Shown here: positions 12,066 through 22,922 of the stretch, piece by piece | How positions within the stretch are numbered: the first letter of the stretch is position 1 | How the letters are laid out: each line of letters begins with the position of its first letter | From: Frateuria flava | Lineage (GTDB): Bacteria; Pseudomonadota; Gammaproteobacteria; Xanthomonadales; Rhodanobacteraceae | DNA length: 64,000 nucleotides | Direction: 5' to 3' | Assembly (NCBI RefSeq): GCF_017837635.1 | Contig: NZ_JAGJRS010000022.1 | Coordinates: 1 to 64,000 of the forward strand | The notes under the pieces: generated by a model | What the model saw: only the letters and a program-made list of their open reading frames with translations | Databases searched by the model: none | Told to the model about the DNA's origin: nothing | Program-made: the position numbers and the translations under genes

Positions 12066-12518
12066 TTACCTGAGCAATCGGCTCAGCGCACGCGTACTTG
12101 AGGCCAGGCTTTCAGCCCATTCGTACCCGACGATCTTCTCACCGGTGGCGCTGTCGATAAAGTCCTCGGCCTCTCCCGGTGGCAGCAGGTGCCGATAGTC
12201 CACGGTGAGCTCGGTACCGGCCGGCAGGTCGACCAGCGCGAACACAAAGCCCAGATGCCACAGGCCGGTAGGTTCGAAGCTGTGGTTGATGTAGCACTCG
12301 TCGGGCCATTCGGGCGAGAGCGTGTAGCGGTCCTCGAACCAGCGCGCGCTGGCGTAGGCCATCTCGGGCCGGGCGACCAGATCGGCCGCGCTCCAGGTGC
12401 GATCGATCGCGTCCGGCGCGGTGACGATGCGCCCGGCGGCCACGTCCTCGTCCAGGAACAGGCCCTTGCCGGCGCCGCCGATGGTGGAGGCGGCAATGCG
12501 GTAGCGCGGAAGGATCAT
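12066..12518 (-). CDS. SET-domain protein (putative lysine methyltransferase)
   Basis: 150 residues. A small stand-alone SET domain: GKGLFLDEDVAAGRIV near the N-terminus, YINHSFEPTG (the NHS motif that binds SAM) near residue 77, and PAGTELTVDYRH with the DY tyrosine site near 112. The start at MILPRYRIA is chosen because upstream codons look non-coding. Bacterial proteins of this kind are usually annotated as SET-domain lysine methyltransferases with unknown substrate; there is no evidence here for a target. Confidence 0.8.
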   Translation of the reverse strand: MILPRYRIAASTIGGAGKGLFLDEDVAAGRIVTAPDAIDRTWSAADLVARPEMAYASARWFEDRYTLSPEWPDECYINHSFEPTGLWHLGFVFALVDLPAGTELTVDYRHLLPPGEAEDFIDSATGEKIVGYEWAESLASSTRALSRLLR

Positions 12519-12770
12519 GGCAGATAGGTGGCGTGGAAAGCGCGCGAGTGTAGCGCAAGCGCGACGCGGCACCGGTGGTGCCATCAGCCGCTAGAAAGAG
12601 GCCACCAGGTGCCCGTCCCTGGGCGGTGACCTGCCACTGCCATGGCTGGAGGAGCGCTCCGCGCTCCCAAGGTTGGTTGGGGAGAGGTGGGTCTGCGGGG
12701 GGACGAAGACCTTTCCCTCCCCAACCGGCTCCACGGGCCTGCCCGGGAGAGCGGGGAGGCCGGCCGCCGA

Positions 12771-13115
12771 TCAGCTCTTGGCGGTCGACGCGGTCTTGTG
12801 GTGAGCGCTCTTTTTCGGGGTCGCCTTCGGCGGCGGCAGGTCGCCGCTGAAGCGGATGGCATCGTGGTTGCGCTCGAGCGTGCCCTTGCCGATGCCCTTG
12901 ACCTGGGCCAGGTCTTCCACCCGCTTGAACGGGCCGTGCGCCTGGCGCCAGGCTACGATGGCCTGCGCCTTGGACTGGCCGATGCCGTCCAGCGACTTGG
13001 CGATGGTCGCGGCGTCGGCCTTGTTGATGTTTACCGGCGTGGCGGCGAACGCCGGCAACGCGAACGAGGCCGCGACGACCAGTGCGGCGAGCAGTTTGCG
13101 GAACTTCGACTGCAT
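12771..13115 (-). CDS. ComEA-like helix-hairpin-helix DNA-binding protein
   Basis: 114 residues. A signal peptide (MQSKFRKLLAALVVAASFALPAFAA, about 25 residues) directs it to the periplasm. The mature part carries VNINKADAATIAKSLDGIG and FKRVEDLAQVKGIG, a paired helix-hairpin-helix as in ComEA, which binds incoming DNA during transformation. The lysine-rich tail (PKKSAHHKTASTAKS) would add charge for DNA binding. It is encoded alone; other competence genes are not in the window. Confidence 0.83.
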   Translation of the reverse strand: MQSKFRKLLAALVVAASFALPAFAATPVNINKADAATIAKSLDGIGQSKAQAIVAWRQAHGPFKRVEDLAQVKGIGKGTLERNHDAIRFSGDLPPPKATPKKSAHHKTASTAKS

Positions 13116-13334
13116 GGGTTTCCCTCCCTGGGATGCGTTGGACGGCACCGTTGCCGTGCGGCAAGTGTGGCCGCGGCCGGCGCCGGGGGCAGTCGGCCGG
13201 ATGCGTTGCGTCCGGGCAGGTTGCATCGTCCGCGGCTGTGGGCCATGCCCGACGCCGTGTGGGCCGTGACGGGCCCGTCCGGCGCCGCTGGTACACTGCG
13301 CGGATCACCCGTATGCATTTAAGGAGTCACGCCC

Positions 13335-14768
<1,434 letters not shown>

Positions 14769-14772
14769 GACG

Positions 14773-15465
14773 ATGGGCGAGGCGACCGACACGCTCGCCG
14801 CGCGCTGGGCCGAGGTCCGCGCGCGCGTGGACGCGGCCTGCCGCGCGGCCGGCCGTGACCCGGCGGACGTGGCCATCCTCCCGGTCAGCAAGACTTTCCC
14901 GCCCGAAGTGGTGCGCGAGGCGGCGGCGCTGGGCCTGTCCCGCTTCGGCGAGAACAAGGTGCAGGAATTGCGCGAGAAGACCGCCGCGCTGGCCGATCTG
15001 CCGCTCGATTGGGCGCTGATCGGCCACCTGCAGACCAACAAGGCCAGGGACGTGGCGCGGCTGGCCAGCGAGGTACAGTCGCTCGACCGGCTGGAGCTGG
15101 CCGACGCCTTGCACCGGCGCCTGAAGGTCGAAGGCCGCACCCTGGACGTGCTGGTCCAGGTCAAGACCTCGCCGGAGGAAAGCAAGCATGGCCTGGCGCC
15201 GGATGAGCTGCCGGCCTTCCTCGACCGCCTGCGCGATTACCCCACCTTGCGCGTGCGCGGGCTGATGACCATGGCCGTACAGTCGGATGATGCCGAGGCC
15301 GTGCGCGCCTGTTTTCGCCTGTTGCGCGAACTGCGCGACGCCGCAGTGCGGCGGGGGCATGCGCTGCCGCGCCTGTCGATGGGTATGAGCGGGGATTTCC
15401 CGTTGGCAATCGCCGAGGGCGCAACCGAGGTGCGCATCGGCACGGCGATCTTTGGGCGTCGCTGA
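14773..15465 (+). CDS. yggS: YggS-family pyridoxal phosphate homeostasis protein
   Basis: 230 residues. Single-domain PLP-binding TIM barrel resembling the alanine racemase N-domain; family members keep free PLP and amino-acid pools in balance. The PLP lysine is K40 in ILPVSKTFPPE. Other family blocks are FGENKVQEL, WALIGHLQTNK and MGMSGDFPLAIAEGATEVRIGTAIFG. The ATG at 14773 is preferred to one nine codons upstream, which would overlap the M20 gene. The gene stands alone rather than next to pilT/proC, its common context. Confidence 0.93.
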   Translation: MGEATDTLAARWAEVRARVDAACRAAGRDPADVAILPVSKTFPPEVVREAAALGLSRFGENKVQELREKTAALADLPLDWALIGHLQTNKARDVARLASEVQSLDRLELADALHRRLKVEGRTLDVLVQVKTSPEESKHGLAPDELPAFLDRLRDYPTLRVRGLMTMAVQSDDAEAVRACFRLLRELRDAAVRRGHALPRLSMGMSGDFPLAIAEGATEVRIGTAIFGRR

Positions 15466-15472
15466 ACCCTCT

Positions 15473-15500
15473 CCTGTAGGCGCGCACCGGTGCGTTCTAA
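15473..15500. repeat. degenerate R1 palindrome remnant
   Basis: CTGTAGGCGCGCACCGGTGCG keeps the inner part of an R1 element; both arms are worn. Confidence 0.4.
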
Positions 15501-15677
15501 AAGGGACCCGCCTGGCTCCTGTGCTCCCTGTCACACGCCTGTGTGAACGTTTCGAAACGCCAGGGTCTAGTTAACGTCAATCGAACATCCGGCCGGAAAC
15601 CGTTTGCTAACGTCGGTCCCTCGCCAAACCGCCACGGCGGCCCGGCCAAACCCCGACCTGCAAAGGGATTTTCCTGC

Positions 15678-16304
15678 ATGCCCTGCCAGCGCCTGATCGC
15701 AACCGCCGCCCTGTTTGCCGCGTTGCTTGCGATCGCGCCTGCGCATGCCGCCGAACGCACGGTCGCCGCCCCCGCCATCGCGCCGCTGCTGGCCCCGTTG
15801 CCGCTGGCCAGCCTGGCGCCTGCGCTGGCCCAGGCCACGCTGCCGGCCGATCCGGCCGCGCTGGCGCCCGACCAGTCGAACGAGAGCGGCCCGGTCGACG
15901 AGGCTGCCCGCTTGCGTCAGTCGTTGGTCGCGTTGGCGATGCAGTTGCGCGACGTGCGCTACGTCCGCGGCGGACGTTCGCCGGCGACCGGCTTCGATTG
16001 CAGCGGCTTCGTCCGCTATGTCTTCGCCCATGCGATCGGCCTGAACCTGCCGGCCAATTCGGCGCGGCAGTTCCTCGCCGGCGTCAAGGTCAAGCGCGGC
16101 GACATGCAGCCGGGCGACCTGGTGTTCTTCCACACCCGCGGCAAGAAGCGCATCTCGCACGTGGGCATCTACCTGGACAACGGCCGCTTCATCCACTCGC
16201 CCTCGGCGGGCAAGTCGGTGGAGGTCTCCAGCCTCGACGAGGCCTACTGGGCCAAGCGGTTCGCCGGTGCGCGCCGTCCCGAGGGCATCGCGCAGAACGG
16301 TTGA
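15678..16304 (+). CDS. NlpC/P60 cell-wall endopeptidase
   Basis: 208 residues. Secreted peptidoglycan endopeptidase. The signal peptide ends near APAHA-AE (residues 1-24), and an Ala/Pro/Leu-rich linker leads to the catalytic domain. The triad is visible: C108 in TGFDCSGFVRYVF, H161 in RISHVGIYL and H173 in GRFIHSPS. An AAAGGG ribosome site lies 8-13 bases before the ATG. An intrinsic terminator follows. Confidence 0.92.
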   Translation: MPCQRLIATAALFAALLAIAPAHAAERTVAAPAIAPLLAPLPLASLAPALAQATLPADPAALAPDQSNESGPVDEAARLRQSLVALAMQLRDVRYVRGGRSPATGFDCSGFVRYVFAHAIGLNLPANSARQFLAGVKVKRGDMQPGDLVFFHTRGKKRISHVGIYLDNGRFIHSPSAGKSVEVSSLDEAYWAKRFAGARRPEGIAQNG

Positions 16305-16334
16305 AGGGAAACGCCACGGGGGTTTCCGCAGTCG

Positions 16335-16358
16335 GGCCGCCAACAGGCGGCCTTTTTT
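16335..16358 (+). terminator. rho-independent terminator after NlpC/P60 gene
   Basis: Seven-base stem GGCCGCC / GGCGGCC with AACA loop, followed by six T. Confidence 0.9.
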
Positions 16359-16387
16359 CATGGGACAGGTGAGCGGCGGCACCTTCG

Positions 16388-16487
16388 ACTTCGGCCTGCG
16401 GCCGACGCTCAGGGCGAACGGTCGTGTGGAACGTAGCTACGGCCGCCGAAGAAACCGTTCGTGTTGAGCGCAGGCCGCAGGCCGAGG
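16388..16487. repeat. inverted repeat, family R7
   Basis: Imperfect arms at 16388-16422 (TTCGGCCTGCGGCCGACGCT...) and 16453-16487 (ACCGTTCGTGTTGAGCGCAG...) could fold into a long stem. The CGTTCG..TGAGCG motif is common in intergenic repeats of this group. It lies upstream of the rhomboid gene. Confidence 0.6.
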
Positions 16488-16575
16488 CCGGATCACGGGC
16501 CTCAAGCTCCACGCCCGCGTGGTCATCGTGCGGTCGTGTTTGCGTTACCCTCACGAGGTCCCCATCGGATTGCCC

Positions 16576-17226
16576 ATGCCTTTCCAGCTCCCGCCCGTCA
16601 CCCGCAACCTGCTCATCGCCAACGTCGCGGTCTACCTGCTGCAGATGCTGCTGGGGGACGTGCTCGTGATGCACTTCGCGCTGTGGCCGTGGGGTCCGGA
16701 CCATTTCCTGCCCACGCCCGACGGCATGGTCGCGATCGGCTTCCGCCCGTGGCAGCTGGTCAGCTATGCCTTCATGCACGGCGGCTTCGAGCACATCGCC
16801 TTCAACATGCTCGCGCTCTACATGTTCGGCGGCCCGATCGAGCGGCTGTTCGGCGGTCGCGAGTTCCTGCTCTACTACTTCGTCTGCCTGATCGTGGCGG
16901 CGCTGGCGCAACTGGTGGTGGTGCAGTGGTTTACCCACGGCTTCTATCCCACGCTGGGCGCCTCCGGTGCGATCTTCGGGTTGCTGCTGGCCTTCGGCAT
17001 GATGTTCCCGCACGAGAAGATGATGCTGATCTTCCTGCCCGTACCGATGCCGGCCTGGCTGTTTGTCACGGGTTACGCCGTGATCGAGTTGTTCCTGGGC
17101 GTGACCGGCACGCAAGCCGGCGTGGCCCATTTCGCGCACCTGGGTGGCATGCTGGGTGGCTATGTGCTGATCGAATACTGGCGCGGGCGACTGCCGATCA
17201 AGCCCAAGCGCCGGTTGATGCGCTGA
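16576..17226 (+). CDS. rhomboid-family intramembrane serine protease
   Basis: 216 residues, six predicted transmembrane segments. Catalytic serine S130 in the GASGAIFG motif pairs with a histidine in HFAHLGGMLGG (probably H188). The conserved HGGFEHIAFN (H68, H73, N77) stabilises the active site. Substrates are unknown. The start MPFQLPPVTRNLL is chosen because it immediately precedes the first helix, as in relatives. Confidence 0.92.
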   Translation: MPFQLPPVTRNLLIANVAVYLLQMLLGDVLVMHFALWPWGPDHFLPTPDGMVAIGFRPWQLVSYAFMHGGFEHIAFNMLALYMFGGPIERLFGGREFLLYYFVCLIVAALAQLVVVQWFTHGFYPTLGASGAIFGLLLAFGMMFPHEKMMLIFLPVPMPAWLFVTGYAVIELFLGVTGTQAGVAHFAHLGGMLGGYVLIEYWRGRLPIKPKRRLMR

Positions 17227-17251
17227 CCTTTTTTCTCCTGACGGGCACCAC

Positions 17252-18613
17252 ATGAGCGACCAACTGCAGCGGCAGCTCACGCCGCGCCACATCACCTTCA
17301 TGGCTCTGGGCATGTGCATCGGTGCGGGCCTGTTCCTGGGCTCGGCCAGCACCATCAAGCTGGCCGGACCGTCGGTGCTGATCGCCTACCTGTTTGGCGG
17401 CGCGATGATCTTCGTGATCATGCGCGCGCTGGGTGAGATGGCCGCGCACGAGCCGATCGCCGGCTCCTTCAGCGCCTACGCGCACAAGTACCTGGGCCCG
17501 TTCGCCGGCTACCTGACCGGCTGGAACTACTGGGTGCTGATGATGGGCGTGGGCATCGCCGAGAGCACGGCGGTGGGCATCTACATGAAGGACTGGTTCC
17601 CCGAGCTGCCGCAGTGGATCTGGGCGTTCGCCTCCGTGGTCATGATCGGCGGCCTCAACCTGATGGCGGTGAAGGTCTACGGCGAGATGGAATTCTGGTT
17701 CGCGCTGATCAAGGTGCTGACCGTGGTGCTGATGATCCTGGGCGGCTTCGGGATCATCTGGTTTGGTTGGGGCAACGGTGGGCAACCGGTCGGCATCTCC
17801 AACCTGTGGACGCACGGTGGCTGGTTCCCCAACGGCTTCACCGGCATGGTGCTGGCGCTGCCGGTACTGGTGTTCTCCTTTGGCGGCATCGAGACGATCG
17901 GCATGGCCGCGGCCGAGGCGGCGCATCCGGAGCGCACGATCCCCAAGGCGGTCAACTCGGTGATCTGGCGCATTCTGATCTTCTATATCGGCTCGCTGTT
18001 CGTGATCATGGCGATCTATCCGTGGAACGAGCTGGGCACGCGGGGCAGCCCGTTCGTCACCACCTTCGCCAAACTGGGGATTCCGCAGGCGGCCGGGCTG
18101 ATCAACTTCGTGGTGATCACCGCGGCGCTGTCGAGCTTCAACTCGACCACCTTCAGCGGCAGCCGCATGCTGCACAGCCTGGCGACCAAGGGCCAGGCGC
18201 CGGCGGCGATGGGGTACCTGAGCACCAGCGGCGTGCCGGTACGCGGCGTGATGGTGACGATCTTCTTCCTGCTGCTCGGCGTGCTGATGAACTACCTGGT
18301 GCCCGAGCGCATTTTCGGCATGATCATGTCGATCCTGGCGTTCAACACCGTGTGGACCTGGGGCACGGTGCTGGTGGCGCACTGGCGCTTCCATCGCCGC
18401 CAGCCTGAGCCGCTGCCGTTCCGGCTGCGGTTGTGGCCGTTCTCCAGCATCCTGGCGCTGGCCTTCCTGCTATTCGTGCTGGTGATGCTCGGCTACAGCC
18501 CCGACACGCGCGTGGCGCTTTACGTGGGCGCCGGCTGGGTGGCCTTGCTGACCGTCGCGTACTGGGGTTTCGGCATTGGCCGCCGCATGCGCTCGGCGCT
18601 GGTGGCGGTCTGA
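17252..18613 (+). CDS. amino-acid permease (APC superfamily, AAT-type)
   Basis: 453 residues, twelve hydrophobic segments. It begins LTPRHITFMALGMCIGAGLFLGSASTI, the AAT-family signature seen in ProY, CycA and AnsP, and keeps EMAAHEPIAGSFSAYA and FSFGGIETIGMAAAEAAHPERTIPKAV. It is expected to import an amino acid with protons across the inner membrane; substrate specificity cannot be assigned. It starts 25 bp after the rhomboid gene, so co-transcription is possible. Confidence 0.9.
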   Translation: MSDQLQRQLTPRHITFMALGMCIGAGLFLGSASTIKLAGPSVLIAYLFGGAMIFVIMRALGEMAAHEPIAGSFSAYAHKYLGPFAGYLTGWNYWVLMMGVGIAESTAVGIYMKDWFPELPQWIWAFASVVMIGGLNLMAVKVYGEMEFWFALIKVLTVVLMILGGFGIIWFGWGNGGQPVGISNLWTHGGWFPNGFTGMVLALPVLVFSFGGIETIGMAAAEAAHPERTIPKAVNSVIWRILIFYIGSLFVIMAIYPWNELGTRGSPFVTTFAKLGIPQAAGLINFVVITAALSSFNSTTFSGSRMLHSLATKGQAPAAMGYLSTSGVPVRGVMVTIFFLLLGVLMNYLVPERIFGMIMSILAFNTVWTWGTVLVAHWRFHRRQPEPLPFRLRLWPFSSILALAFLLFVLVMLGYSPDTRVALYVGAGWVALLTVAYWGFGIGRRMRSALVAV

Positions 18614-18630
18614 AAAGGTCGTTGCACCCG

Positions 18631-18693
18631 GCGTAGGGGGGGCGTCAGCCCACCGGCAAACTTGCGGGCACGGAGGGCTTAAGCCCGCCCCAA
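18631..18693. repeat. dispersed inverted repeat, family R4
   Basis: GTAGGGGGGGCGTCAGCCCACCGG and its partner GAGGGCTTAAGCCCGCCCC form a stem between two convergent genes. Related copies lie at 30545 and 51437. Confidence 0.65.
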
Positions 18694-18696
18694 CGA

Positions 18697-19389
18697 TCAG
18701 CCGAGCGCGAACGCCACCGCCGCGGCGGCATGCAGCGCGGCGGTGTCGAACACCGGTACCCCCGCGTCGGCTTCGCCGAGCAACAGGCCCAGTTCGGTGC
18801 AACCGAGAATCGCGCCCTGGGCGCCGGCGCGGGTGCCATCCGCCATGAGGCGCAGCAGGTCGTCCCGTGCCTGCGGGCGGAACTGCCCGGCGCAAAGTTC
18901 GTCGTAGATCACCCGGTGCAGCTCGGCCCGCTCCGCGGGCTCGGGTACGAGGCACTGCACGCCGTGGTCGCGTTCCATGCGCTCGCGGAAGAATGGCTGT
19001 TCCATGGTGAAGGCGGTCCCGAGCAGCAGCACGGTATCAAGCTCCTGCGCGCGGATCGCGCGGGCGGTCGCGTCCACGATGTGGATCAGCGGCAGCGGGG
19101 TGGCGGCTGCGACGGTGTCCGCCACGATGTGCATGGTGTTCGCGCCGATGAGGATGCAATCGGCACCCCCGGATTGCAGGCGACGCGCTGACTCGGCCAG
19201 CAGCGTGCCAGCACCGTCCCAGTCGCCTTCGCGCTGGCAGGCGGCGATGACCGAGAAGTCCAGGCTATCGAGCAGCAGGCGTGCGGAATGCAGCGGGCCC
19301 AGGCGATCGCGGACGCCACGATTGATCAGACGGTAGTACTCGACGGTCGATTCCCAGCTCATGCCGCCGATCAGGCCGATGGTGCGCAT
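18697..19389 (-). CDS. aspartate/glutamate racemase family protein
   Basis: 230 residues. Cofactor-independent amino-acid racemase fold. The start MRTIGLIGGMSWEST is the usual family opening. The two active-site positions are T85 in GANTMH and C197 in GCTELGLLL, so only one of the usual two cysteines is present. The E. coli L-Asp/Glu-specific racemase is reported to use the same Thr/Cys pair, so this enzyme may favour L-to-D conversion (inference). It is alone between repeats. Confidence 0.87.
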   Translation of the reverse strand: MRTIGLIGGMSWESTVEYYRLINRGVRDRLGPLHSARLLLDSLDFSVIAACQREGDWDGAGTLLAESARRLQSGGADCILIGANTMHIVADTVAAATPLPLIHIVDATARAIRAQELDTVLLLGTAFTMEQPFFRERMERDHGVQCLVPEPAERAELHRVIYDELCAGQFRPQARDDLLRLMADGTRAGAQGAILGCTELGLLLGEADAGVPVFDTAALHAAAAVAFALG

Positions 19390-19480
19390 GGTTTTTTCCG
19401 GATGTGACGATGCGGGCCGTTGAGTGTGGGGCGAAGCGGGCGGCAGCTCAACGTGGCCGAGGGCGATGACGCTCCGGTCG

Positions 19481-19681
19481 CCCCCATCCGCCTGTCGGCA
19501 CCTTCCCCCGTAAACGGGGGAAGGCTCACGCATGCAGCATCCGGCCTGAGAGGCTCACGCGTGCAGCATGCGATCACGGCGTTCGCGCCTGGGGTATCCA
19601 GGCGGGGGCTCGGCGTGCGACACCCGATCCTTCCCCCGTTCACGGGGGAAGGTGCCCGAAGGGCGGATGGGGGAAGCCTTG
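19481..19681. repeat. dispersed palindromic repeat, family R2 (two hairpins)
   Basis: Most of the 308-bp gap between the racemase and rapA. It opens with CCCCCATCCGCCTGTCGGCA plus a CTTCCCCCG hairpin and closes with a second hairpin and GGTGCCCGAAGGGCGGATGG. The outer ends are inverted copies of each other. Further copies lie at 22731, 35809, 44152 and 55675. Confidence 0.85.
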
Positions 19682-19697
19682 CCGGAAACCCGATAGA

Positions 19698-22538
19698 TCA
19701 ACGCAACGCCAGGAAATCCGGACTGGCCACGAAGCGCACCGCGTCCAGTCGCAGCCGCGACTGCGGCAGGGCGGTCAGCAAGGCCTGTCGCTCCACCTCG
19801 AGCGTCGCGATCTCGGCCGGGTTGATCGACGGGTTCACCTCGCGCAGCGCGCGCAGGCGCGACAGCTCCGCGTCCAGCTCCGCGGTGGCCTGGGCCACGG
19901 CGTCGGCGATGTGCTCTTGCGCGCGCTCTCCCGCGATCGCCTCGGCCTTCTCCAGCATCGGCGGCACCAGCTTGGCGAGGAACTTGCGGTAACGCGGCAC
20001 CTCGATGTTGCGGTCGGCCGCCTTGCGCACCGCCGCCTCGCTGGGCTCGAAGCCGGCGCGTTCGGCCAGGCGCGTATCGATGGTGACCACCAGCGGCAGC
20101 GCGGGCAGGAAGCGTTCGGCGTCGAGCGCGCGGTCAGCCACGCATTCGAGCAGGAACACCGCCTGCAGCAGCGCGCTGCGCGGCGGCAGCGCGTCGTCGA
20201 CCATGAAGGCTGCGTTGCCCTGTTCGCCCGACAGCGCCAGGTCCAGCGCGCCCTGCACCAGCGGATGATCGAAGCGCAGCAGCGGCAGCTCCTCGCGCGC
20301 CAGCGCCACCTCGCGGGCGAAGGTGGCCGAGACCGGGCCTTCGGCGAAGCCGGGCAGCGCGTCGGTGGAAAGGTACTGCGGGTCGAGCAGCAGCACCTTG
20401 CCGCCCAGTTCCTCGGCGTGGATGCCGAAGGCTTCCAGCAGGCGCTGCACGTAGGCGTCGCGCGCGGGATCGACATCCTCGCGGCGGAACGCCTGGCCCA
20501 GTTCGTCCGCATGCGGGTCGCGGCTGGCGGCCAGCTCGAGCAGGTGGTCGCGGCCGGCGCGGATCAGCGCGGCCAGTTCCTCGTGGGTGGCACGGGTGTC
20601 GGCGATCAGCGCGTCCAGCTCCTGGTCGCGGCTGTCGGCGTTGCGCGCGTGCTCTTCGGCCAGTTGCACCAGCGGCTCGCCGTAGCGGCGCAGCAGTTCG
20701 CGGCCGTCGGCGGGGCTGGAGCGGAAGGCGTCGATGCCCTCGTCGTACCAGCGCGCGAGGACGTGCTGCGCGCTGTCCTGCACGGCGAGGATGTGGATGG
20801 CGATGTCGTGGGTCTGCCCGATGCGGTCCAGGCGGCCGATGCGCTGTTCGAGCAGATCCGGGTCCAGCGGCAGGTCCCACAGGATGAGCCGGTGCGCGAA
20901 CTGGAAGTTGCGCCCTTCGGACCCGATCTCGGAGCACAACAGCAGGCGGGCGCCGTCCGGTTGCGCGAAATAGGCTGCGTTGCGGTCGCGCTGCACGATG
21001 CCCAGCCCCTCATGGAAGCGGGCGATACCGGCGCCGGTGCGGGTGCGCAGGGCTTCCTCCAGCGCGAGCACCTTGGCCTGGCTGCGGCAGATCAGCAGGA
21101 ACTTGTCCTGCGGGTGGGCGTCGAGCAGGGCGACCAGGGCGTCCAGGCGCGGGTCGCTGGCGTAGTCCAGTTCAAGCGCCGGGGCAGGCTGCTGGATGTC
21201 GGCGTGGAACTCGGCCAGCAGCGCCTGGCGCGCGTTTTCGTCGAGCGTGTCCGCGTCGATCAGCTGCCACTCGGGCACGCGTCGCGGGAAGCCGCCGATG
21301 CCGGCGCGGCGGTTGCGGAACATCGCGCGGCCGGTGCCGTGGCGGTCGATCAGCGCGTCGAGCAGCTCGCGCGCCGCGGCCGGGCGGGTAGTGTCTTCCA
21401 GCAGCGCGAGCAGGCCGGCGTCGCCGGCGAAGATATCGCGCAGCGTGGCACGTTGTGCGTCATCGAGCGCCTCGCCCGACTGCAGGCGGTCGGCGATCGG
21501 CGAAAGGGCCTGAAAGCGCTCCGCTTCGGACAGATAGACGTCCAGGTCATGGTAGCGCTGCGGATCGAGCAGGCGGAGGCGGGCGAAGTGGCCGCTGCGG
21601 CCAAGCTGCTCGGGCGTGGCGGTCAGCAGGATCACGCCAGGCGTCTTCGCGGCCAGCTGCTCGACCAGCGTGTAGCGGGGGCTGGCGGCCTCGGGCGTCC
21701 ACGCCAGGTGGTGCGCTTCGTCGACGATCAGCAGGTCCCAGTGGGTTTCCTGCAGTTGCCGGGCGCGCCTGGGGTTGTCCTCCAGGAAGCGGAAGTCCGC
21801 GATGACCAGTTGCTCGTCGTCGAACGGGTTGCTGCCGTCGCCGGATTGCTCCAGCGCTTCGCAGCGTTCCTCGTCGTAGATCGCGAAGCTCAGATTGAAG
21901 CGGCGCAGCAGTTCCACGAACCACTGGTAGACCAGCGTGTCCGGCAGCAGCACCAGCACGCGCGAGGCGCGGCCGGTGGCGAGCTGGCGGGAAAGGATCA
22001 TGCCCGCCTCGATGGTCTTGCCCAGGCCGACCTCGTCGGCCAGCAGGACGCGCGGCGGGCGGCGCGAGGAGGCGATGCCGGCCACGCGCAGCTGGTGCGG
22101 CACCAGGCCAATGCGTGCCGCATCCAGGCCCCAGGTCGGCGAGCGGCGCGCCTGGGCGCGGCGGCGCAGGCCTTCCAGGCGCAGGTCGAATTGCGCCACG
22201 GTGTCGGTGCGGCCACCGACCAGGCGGTCATCGGCCTGGCTCACGCTCTGTTCGTCGTCCAGCTGGCCTTCGTGCAGCTCGCGGCCTTCGCCGCGGTAGA
22301 TCAGCAGGTCTTCCTTGATCTCCACCCGCTCGACCAGAAAGGCCAGCCCCTTGCCGGCGACGCGCTGGCCGGGGCGGAACTCGGCGCGCACCAGCGGCGC
22401 CGAATCGATCGCGTAGGGGCGCAGCACGCCGGCCTTGGCGAACAGTACCTGCACGCCGCGACCCTCCACCCGAAGGACGGTGCCCAGGCCCAGTTCGGGT
22501 TCGGCGGTGGAGATCCAGCGTTGACCAGGTACGAACAT
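19698..22538 (-). CDS. rapA: RNA polymerase-associated ATPase RapA
   Basis: 946 residues (E. coli 968). Swi2/Snf2-type translocase that binds RNA polymerase and helps recycle it after transcription. An N-terminal Tudor-like region starts FVPGQRWISTAEPELGLG. Walker A is DEVGLGKT (168-175) and Walker B is DEAH (273-276). The second RecA lobe has SEIGSEGRNFQFAH and QRIGRLDRIGQ. The C-terminal RapA-specific domain reaches the end. The start is at MFVPGQRW, since codons upstream fall in a repeat. Confidence 0.96.
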   Translation of the reverse strand: MFVPGQRWISTAEPELGLGTVLRVEGRGVQVLFAKAGVLRPYAIDSAPLVRAEFRPGQRVAGKGLAFLVERVEIKEDLLIYRGEGRELHEGQLDDEQSVSQADDRLVGGRTDTVAQFDLRLEGLRRRAQARRSPTWGLDAARIGLVPHQLRVAGIASSRRPPRVLLADEVGLGKTIEAGMILSRQLATGRASRVLVLLPDTLVYQWFVELLRRFNLSFAIYDEERCEALEQSGDGSNPFDDEQLVIADFRFLEDNPRRARQLQETHWDLLIVDEAHHLAWTPEAASPRYTLVEQLAAKTPGVILLTATPEQLGRSGHFARLRLLDPQRYHDLDVYLSEAERFQALSPIADRLQSGEALDDAQRATLRDIFAGDAGLLALLEDTTRPAAARELLDALIDRHGTGRAMFRNRRAGIGGFPRRVPEWQLIDADTLDENARQALLAEFHADIQQPAPALELDYASDPRLDALVALLDAHPQDKFLLICRSQAKVLALEEALRTRTGAGIARFHEGLGIVQRDRNAAYFAQPDGARLLLCSEIGSEGRNFQFAHRLILWDLPLDPDLLEQRIGRLDRIGQTHDIAIHILAVQDSAQHVLARWYDEGIDAFRSSPADGRELLRRYGEPLVQLAEEHARNADSRDQELDALIADTRATHEELAALIRAGRDHLLELAASRDPHADELGQAFRREDVDPARDAYVQRLLEAFGIHAEELGGKVLLLDPQYLSTDALPGFAEGPVSATFAREVALAREELPLLRFDHPLVQGALDLALSGEQGNAAFMVDDALPPRSALLQAVFLLECVADRALDAERFLPALPLVVTIDTRLAERAGFEPSEAAVRKAADRNIEVPRYRKFLAKLVPPMLEKAEAIAGERAQEHIADAVAQATAELDAELSRLRALREVNPSINPAEIATLEVERQALLTALPQSRLRLDAVRFVASPDFLALR

Positions 22539-22922
22539 CGTGCTGCCGAGGTTGCATGAAGGGGCGCCGATTATCCGCTCCCGGCCGTGTAGAGGGAACC
22601 TTCGCGCGCGCTCGATCCTTCCGCTGCCTGGGCGGCAGGTTCCCGGAGGGCGTGGAAGTCTTGCGGTGAAGTGGCGTGCTTCGTCCGGGCAAACAGGGTC
22701 CGGCAAGAACCAGGCATCGCGCTCCGGTTGCCCCCATCCGCCTGTCGGCACCTTCCCCCGCGCGCGGGGGAAGGACTCGGTGTGGGGGCTGAGGTGTGGT
22801 TTCGGGCCGGCGTGAGGTTGGAGGGGGACGCCGGCGAGCTGCCGTGGATTGGCACGGGCGGCCTTTGCGTCAGGCAGCTTCCGCCGTGCGGGGGAAGGGC
22901 CCGGTAACGGGGCGCGGTTGGG
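22539..22922. other. 384-bp gap between rapA and piuC
   Basis: It holds the rapA start region (22539-22600) and a half R2 repeat at 22731-22775 (CCCCCATCCGCCTGTCGGCA plus a CTTCCCCCGCG/CGCGGGGGAAG hairpin). I see no gene in the rest. Confidence 0.6.
22731..22775. repeat. half copy of R2 repeat
   Basis: Left half of the R2 element with its hairpin; the right half is not present. Confidence 0.75.

Noticed and set aside
19911-22559. 882-codon open frame on the plus strand opposite rapA
   Set aside because: Composition (Gln, Arg, Ala, Val rich, no domains) is that of the GC-rich antisense of a real gene; rapA on the other strand has clear motifs throughout.
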